Shown one piece after another: positions 61,401 through 64,000 of a stretch of DNA of 64,000 bases. Within the stretch, counting starts at the first letter, position 1. Every line of letters begins with the position of its first letter. The notes below the pieces were generated by a model that worked only from the letters and a program-made list of their open reading frames with translations, was not told where the DNA came from and searched no databases. The stretch covers positions 62,001-126,000 of the forward strand of contig JAZRLO010000001.1 in the NCBI GenBank assembly GCA_045646845.1. Direction: 5' to 3'. Source of the DNA: HGM04593 sp045646845. Lineage in GTDB: Bacteria; Bacteroidota; Bacteroidia; Bacteroidales; Bacteroidaceae. The position numbers and the translations under genes are program-made.

Positions 61401-61806
61401 TGTCAACAGCGCGAGAATGGCATATGAGAACATGTCTTCTTTCGACAACCAGAGTATTGCGGTTAACTGGCGCTGGCGCAAGGAGGGTGATATTACAGAA
61501 ATCCCCCGTGCTGTATATGGCGGTTCTTCGGCATACAACTATCTCGGTAGCGACCGCTACGTGGAGGACGCTTCTTATGTACGTCTCTCTTACCTCCAGC
61601 TCTCATACTCTTTCGAGCCTGAGATGTTGAAGAAGGTAGGTATAAAGAACCTCAATCTTTATCTCTCTGCCGACAACCTCTGCTTCTGGACAAAGTATTC
61701 AGGTCTTGACCCCGAGGTATCAAGCGGTGGCGACGGTGTTGCATATGACAACACAAAGACACCGCGTCCGCGTTCATATACCTTTTCACTTTCTGTAGGT
61801 TTCTAA
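58480..61806 (+). CDS. SusC/RagA-family TonB-dependent outer-membrane transporter
   Basis: A 1108-residue transporter that imports substrates captured by SusD. It has a signal peptide MIKTKYLLLLVLLCSFGTAAFAQ (an inner ATG), a CarboxypepD-regulatory-like N-domain (ARISGTVTSDAEGALIMVNI, ISYVGYKTQRLP), and the plug at about 110-250 with GQIAGLDIVFNSGDVGSG and VLKDAASCAVYGSRGANGVI. A beta-barrel ends in the aromatic YTFSLSVGF. An acidic segment (EVDEGSFDFETATDESFAE) replaces the usual short plug loop after LLVVDDN. No STN domain is present, so signalling to an anti-sigma factor is unlikely. SusD starts 13 bases after its stop. Confidence 0.95.
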   Translation: MKAMIKTKYLLLLVLLCSFGTAAFAQKGARISGTVTSDAEGALIMVNITERDKNNRIIEACATDFEGNFSMVVKNTSNVLEISYVGYKTQRLPIGNRTVFNVKMVEDNVLTQVDIVAKQVTRSGGLDILEREMTHASQKISMDEMEGLSFASVDEALQGQIAGLDIVFNSGDVGSGTQMRLRGNSTLEGDATPLLVVDDNIFEVDEGSFDFETATDESFAELLMVNTEDIAEIEVLKDAASCAVYGSRGANGVIKIKTKRGKRGPTRVNFSYKFKDKWTPSGINLLNGDDYTMLIKQALYNQNQVGVDVPELNYDKTFPEYENFNNNTDWVDAVSKHGYRNEYNLNISGGGEKATFRISGGYSNETGQVIGQYMQSFTSRLALDYYVSQRIKVIADFSFSYNHNKRNISSLLNNAQLMMPNMSIYKQDAEGNNTDDYYAMLKYANPNVLESALYSRKNPVAAGNLEEYYTENYSISPQITLEYNLLGLEDDESQLKYRGMVNLNASTYSGTTYEPSALSTDNWTAQEKNRSKADDSKSLSFNTRHQLIFTPYLGSKDHFMTMNAQFELNTGSGNSQNSTAVGLPNGNISSSTVGSKLNGAGTSKWESRMIRFVFDAHYSYKSKYALRVAFSGEGNTAMGDDRKWAIYPSISGRWNIIDEKWMDWAKPVLSMLSLRPGFGMDGHAPNGNYTFNSYSPLGKSYLGMAGFQMDGIRLTDLRRSDKREWNIGSDFGFFKDKLTGAFNYYSGTTYDQLVSTYKIPSSTGYSSLAYKNSGTVRNSGWELNMNLNNLRIVGDFSFSMYFNIGKNYNEILELEEAYLEERNGKYEAPENSKYLGRVQIGNPSGAIYGFRYKGVYRYSYKNWEKALTEEAAGRNGTCPIVRDADGNVVYEADGTPKKMALFYDNEEMTTHNGYEFRGGDAIYEDVNHDGTINQLDIVYLGNSNPAAQGGFGFTFRYKKWALKANFTYRWDVDVVNSARMAYENMSSFDNQSIAVNWRWRKEGDITEIPRAVYGGSSAYNYLGSDRYVEDASYVRLSYLQLSYSFEPEMLKKVGIKNLNLYLSADNLCFWTKYSGLDPEVSSGGDGVAYDNTKTPRPRSYTFSLSVGF

Positions 61807-61819
61807 ATGTTGATGAATT

Positions 61820-63562
61820 ATGAAAGTATTAAATAAAATATATAAGAAGTCTATACTTGCATTGGTGCTGGCTGCCGGTACTATGATTAGCTCTTGTACC
61901 GATTACTTGACCATTATCCCAAGTAACAAGATAGTACATGAGAATTTCTGGCAGACCAAGGACCAGGTCAACGGCATGTTGGCCCACAGCTATCTTAAAC
62001 TCATAAGTACCGATGCTGTGCGCAAGGCAATTGTATGGGGAGAGCTTCGTGCCGACAACATGACATATCCGGCCAACTACTCTCAGGAGATCAAGTATAT
62101 AGTTGAGGCAAACATCCTCGATGAGAACAGTTTTTGCCACTGGGGTGTCTTCTATGAGGCCATAAACTATGCCAATTTGGTTATCGAGTATGCACCTCTG
62201 GTCGTGGAGCGCGACCCTGACTTTACGGAAGGTGATCTTGAAGTGGTTCTCGGTGAGATGTATGCAATGCGTGCATTGTGTCACTTCTATCTCGTGCGTA
62301 CGTTCCGCGACATACCTATGGCACTCGTGCCCGCCGCAAATGATGCAGAACTTCCCGATTATGTACAGGTGCATCCGATGGAGGCATTGAACCATATAAT
62401 GGCAGATCTTGACCGTGCTGAGAATATGGTAATGAAGTCGGGCAACTATACTACAGCTGCAAGCAACTACGGCCGCATAACCAAGAATGCCGTTCTTGCA
62501 ATCAAGGCCGACGTGAACTTGTGGCGTGCAGCTTTCGCCAAGTATTATGAAGGTAAAACAGATCTCGTTGCTGCAGGCGATGACCAGAAGTACTACGATC
62601 TGTGTGTTCAGAACTGTCAAGATGTTCTTGCCAACATGGATGCCGAATTGGAAGAGAATGAGAAACTGCATGGCAATAAAGGCGAAAAAACTCCTTACAA
62701 CCTGTTGCAGAACCATGTTGTAGATGTAGATAAAAATGCCGAAGAGCACTTGAGTACCGTATATGACGAGATTTTCGGTGCAAAGAATTCTCAGGAGTCA
62801 ATATTGGAGCTCCAGGTCGAGGGTGACAACATTACTAACGGTAGTTGCCTTGGTGCATATTCAATGTATGGCTCAGAAGGCAAGCCCGGTTATGCCGTAG
62901 TTCCTACGAACTTCTTGGCAAAGTACTATGAGAGTGACGACCTCCGTGCCTATAGCTTCACAAATGCGAAGTCAATTTCCGGTGCTTCCTCATCCGGTAG
63001 TTCAAGTTCTGAAAAGAGCGATATCTGCATTGTAAAGTATTCTGCAAAGAGCGCGCCTGCGACCAACTACAGAAAGTCCGGTGAGTTCGATGCGAACTGG
63101 ATTGTTTACCGCAGGACCGATGTCATGCTCATGATGGCCGAGGCTATGGTGACACGTCCGTCTGCCGGTACTGAGGACTTTACCGAAGCTTTCAATATAG
63201 TAAATGCTATTAACAAGCGTTCAAGAGTTGATACAGCAAACGTAAAGAGGCCTTTGGACGTAAACAAGTACCAGACCCGAGAAACAGCGATTGAGCTTGT
63301 GCTTGCCGAGCGTACCCGTGAGCTTTCATACGAGGGCAAGCGCTGGTATGACCTTGTCCGCAAGGCTTTGCGTGAGGGTACTACCAACAACATCAAGTTC
63401 GTTGCCGACAAACTTGACAGCAATTCAGGTGTGGTGAAGAGTAAGATGTCAACCATCGACGGACTGTTCTTCCCCATTCACATCGATGAGCTTCGTTATA
63501 ACAAGAACCTGAAACAGAACCCTGCATACATAAAAGAGGGCGAGTCAATAGAAATGAATTAA
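61820..63562 (+). CDS. SusD/RagB-family surface lipoprotein
   Basis: A 580-residue lipoprotein (lipobox GTMISSC) forming the lid of the SusC transporter. Markers are SCTDYLTIIPSNKIVHENFW, the TPR-like helices with YAMRALCHFYLVRTFRDIPM, and the C-terminal ERTRELSYEGKRWYDLVRKA, which is highly typical of the family. A Ser-rich stretch ASSSGSSSSEKSD occurs near residue 390. It is preceded by susC and followed, 81 bases later, by a fasciclin lipoprotein. Ligand is unknown. Confidence 0.95.
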   Translation: MKVLNKIYKKSILALVLAAGTMISSCTDYLTIIPSNKIVHENFWQTKDQVNGMLAHSYLKLISTDAVRKAIVWGELRADNMTYPANYSQEIKYIVEANILDENSFCHWGVFYEAINYANLVIEYAPLVVERDPDFTEGDLEVVLGEMYAMRALCHFYLVRTFRDIPMALVPAANDAELPDYVQVHPMEALNHIMADLDRAENMVMKSGNYTTAASNYGRITKNAVLAIKADVNLWRAAFAKYYEGKTDLVAAGDDQKYYDLCVQNCQDVLANMDAELEENEKLHGNKGEKTPYNLLQNHVVDVDKNAEEHLSTVYDEIFGAKNSQESILELQVEGDNITNGSCLGAYSMYGSEGKPGYAVVPTNFLAKYYESDDLRAYSFTNAKSISGASSSGSSSSEKSDICIVKYSAKSAPATNYRKSGEFDANWIVYRRTDVMLMMAEAMVTRPSAGTEDFTEAFNIVNAINKRSRVDTANVKRPLDVNKYQTRETAIELVLAERTRELSYEGKRWYDLVRKALREGTTNNIKFVADKLDSNSGVVKSKMSTIDGLFFPIHIDELRYNKNLKQNPAYIKEGESIEMN

Positions 63563-63643
63563 CCAGGTTTCAGTATTTAAAACAGGGCTACGGTGCCTTC
63601 AAAGGACCGGGCCTTATAAAGGAAAAAATAAAAAACACTTTAT

Positions 63644-64000
63644 ATGAATACAATATTTAAGCACAAAATTTTAGCTGGCCTAATGCTTTTCGGTGCATTG
63701 ACTCTCGCTACTTCCTGTCAGGATAACGAGGGGCTGGAGGTTACTCCGGAGACTCCGTATGCCGACAAGAAGATGTTTGAGGTTATAAATGCTGATTCCG
63801 AACTGTCAGACTTTGTTGAGGTTCTGAACGGTTGCGGTGCCGAGTGTGCGGACTCACTGTTCAATTCGTCAAGAGTATATACACTTTGGGCTCCTACAAA
63901 TGGTTCGTTCAATAAGGATTCAATATTGGCGGAAATTGCAGCCGGCAATCGTGACCATGTGTTCAGGACATTCGTAATGTCTCATGTGGCCAATCACCTG
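63644..64000 (+). CDS. Second FAS1 lipoprotein (partial, runs off the right edge)
   Basis: The visible 119 residues begin MNTIFKHKILAGLMLFGALT, with lipobox LATSCQD, then a fasciclin-like start (ADKKMFEVINADSELSDFVE, and RVYTLWAPTNGSFNKDSILA with the conserved APTN turn, and FVMSHVANHL). It is the fourth gene of the operon, after SusD, and mirrors the first fasciclin lipoprotein on the other side of the SusC/SusD pair. Length and number of domains are unknown. Confidence 0.82.
   Translation, partial: MNTIFKHKILAGLMLFGALTLATSCQDNEGLEVTPETPYADKKMFEVINADSELSDFVEVLNGCGAECADSLFNSSRVYTLWAPTNGSFNKDSILAEIAAGNRDHVFRTFVMSHVANHL

Noticed and set aside
1..64000. CRISPR arrays, tRNA/rRNA genes, complete insertion sequences or prophage genes
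   Set aside because: No regularly spaced repeats, cloverleaf-like sequences or transposase/integrase proteins were seen on either strand; absence was judged by reading and not by dedicated search.

Overview
This 64 kb window is chromosomal DNA of a gut-type Bacteroidales bacterium (Bacteroides/Phocaeicola/Prevotella-like). The evidence is: SusC/SusD-type outer-membrane uptake genes with fasciclin-domain lipoproteins; a UpxY-type antiterminator heading a capsule operon; GH92, GH130 and GH5 glycoside hydrolases; a PorE-like OmpA protein; cobalamin-dependent NrdJ; and promoters of the Bacteroides form TTTG-N19/20-TAnnTTTG with no Shine-Dalgarno-like starts. No rRNA, tRNA, CRISPR array or complete insertion sequence was seen.

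Layout. (1) 1-15.7 kb, minus strand: the front part of a capsular or exopolysaccharide operon. In transcription order it is a promoter near 15.67 kb, UpxY antiterminator, Wza-like export lipoprotein, Wzc-like tyrosine kinase, PHP-type tyrosine phosphatase, Wzx-like flippase, FrhB-like iron-sulfur protein, pyruvyl transferase, five GT2 glycosyltransferases, a membrane acyltransferase and a HAD hydrolase cut by the left edge. The part below 10.4 kb is clearly richer in A+T than the rest. No Wzy polymerase is visible, so the operon probably continues to the left. (2) 15.8-18.3 kb: methyltransferase, GT9 and DUF4254, minus strand. (3) 18.4-33 kb: housekeeping genes (pdxB, acpP-fabF-rnc, folB, nrdJ, dnaA, dnaX, a DivIC/FtsB-like gene, a cell-wall glucosaminidase, cdd, a low-molecular-weight phosphatase, ruvC). 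(4) 32.9-42 kb: PorE-like lipoprotein, GH130 phosphorylase and a TolC-adaptor-RND efflux operon. (5) 42-49.3 kb: a decayed gene fragment, then a minus-strand operon GH5-ROK-GH92-GH92. (6) 49.5-51.2 kb: SlyD-like isomerase and aroC. (7) 51.2-64 kb, plus strand: a DUF6057-like membrane protein and a PD40-propeller lipoprotein carrying a CxxCH motif, a strong terminator, and then a new promoter driving a large fasciclin lipoprotein, SusC, SusD and a second fasciclin lipoprotein cut by the right edge.

How it fits together. The capsule genes form a Wzx-dependent assembly and export system with its own antiterminator. GH92 alpha-mannosidases, a GH130 mannoside phosphorylase, a GH5 mannanase-like enzyme and a sugar-kinase-like ROK protein suggest use of mannose-rich glycans such as N-glycans or mannan. 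The SusC/SusD pair flanked by fasciclin lipoproteins, with the adjacent propeller/haem-motif lipoprotein and membrane protein, is the least explained group and the best candidate for an undescribed system. Its substrate cannot be read from the sequence.
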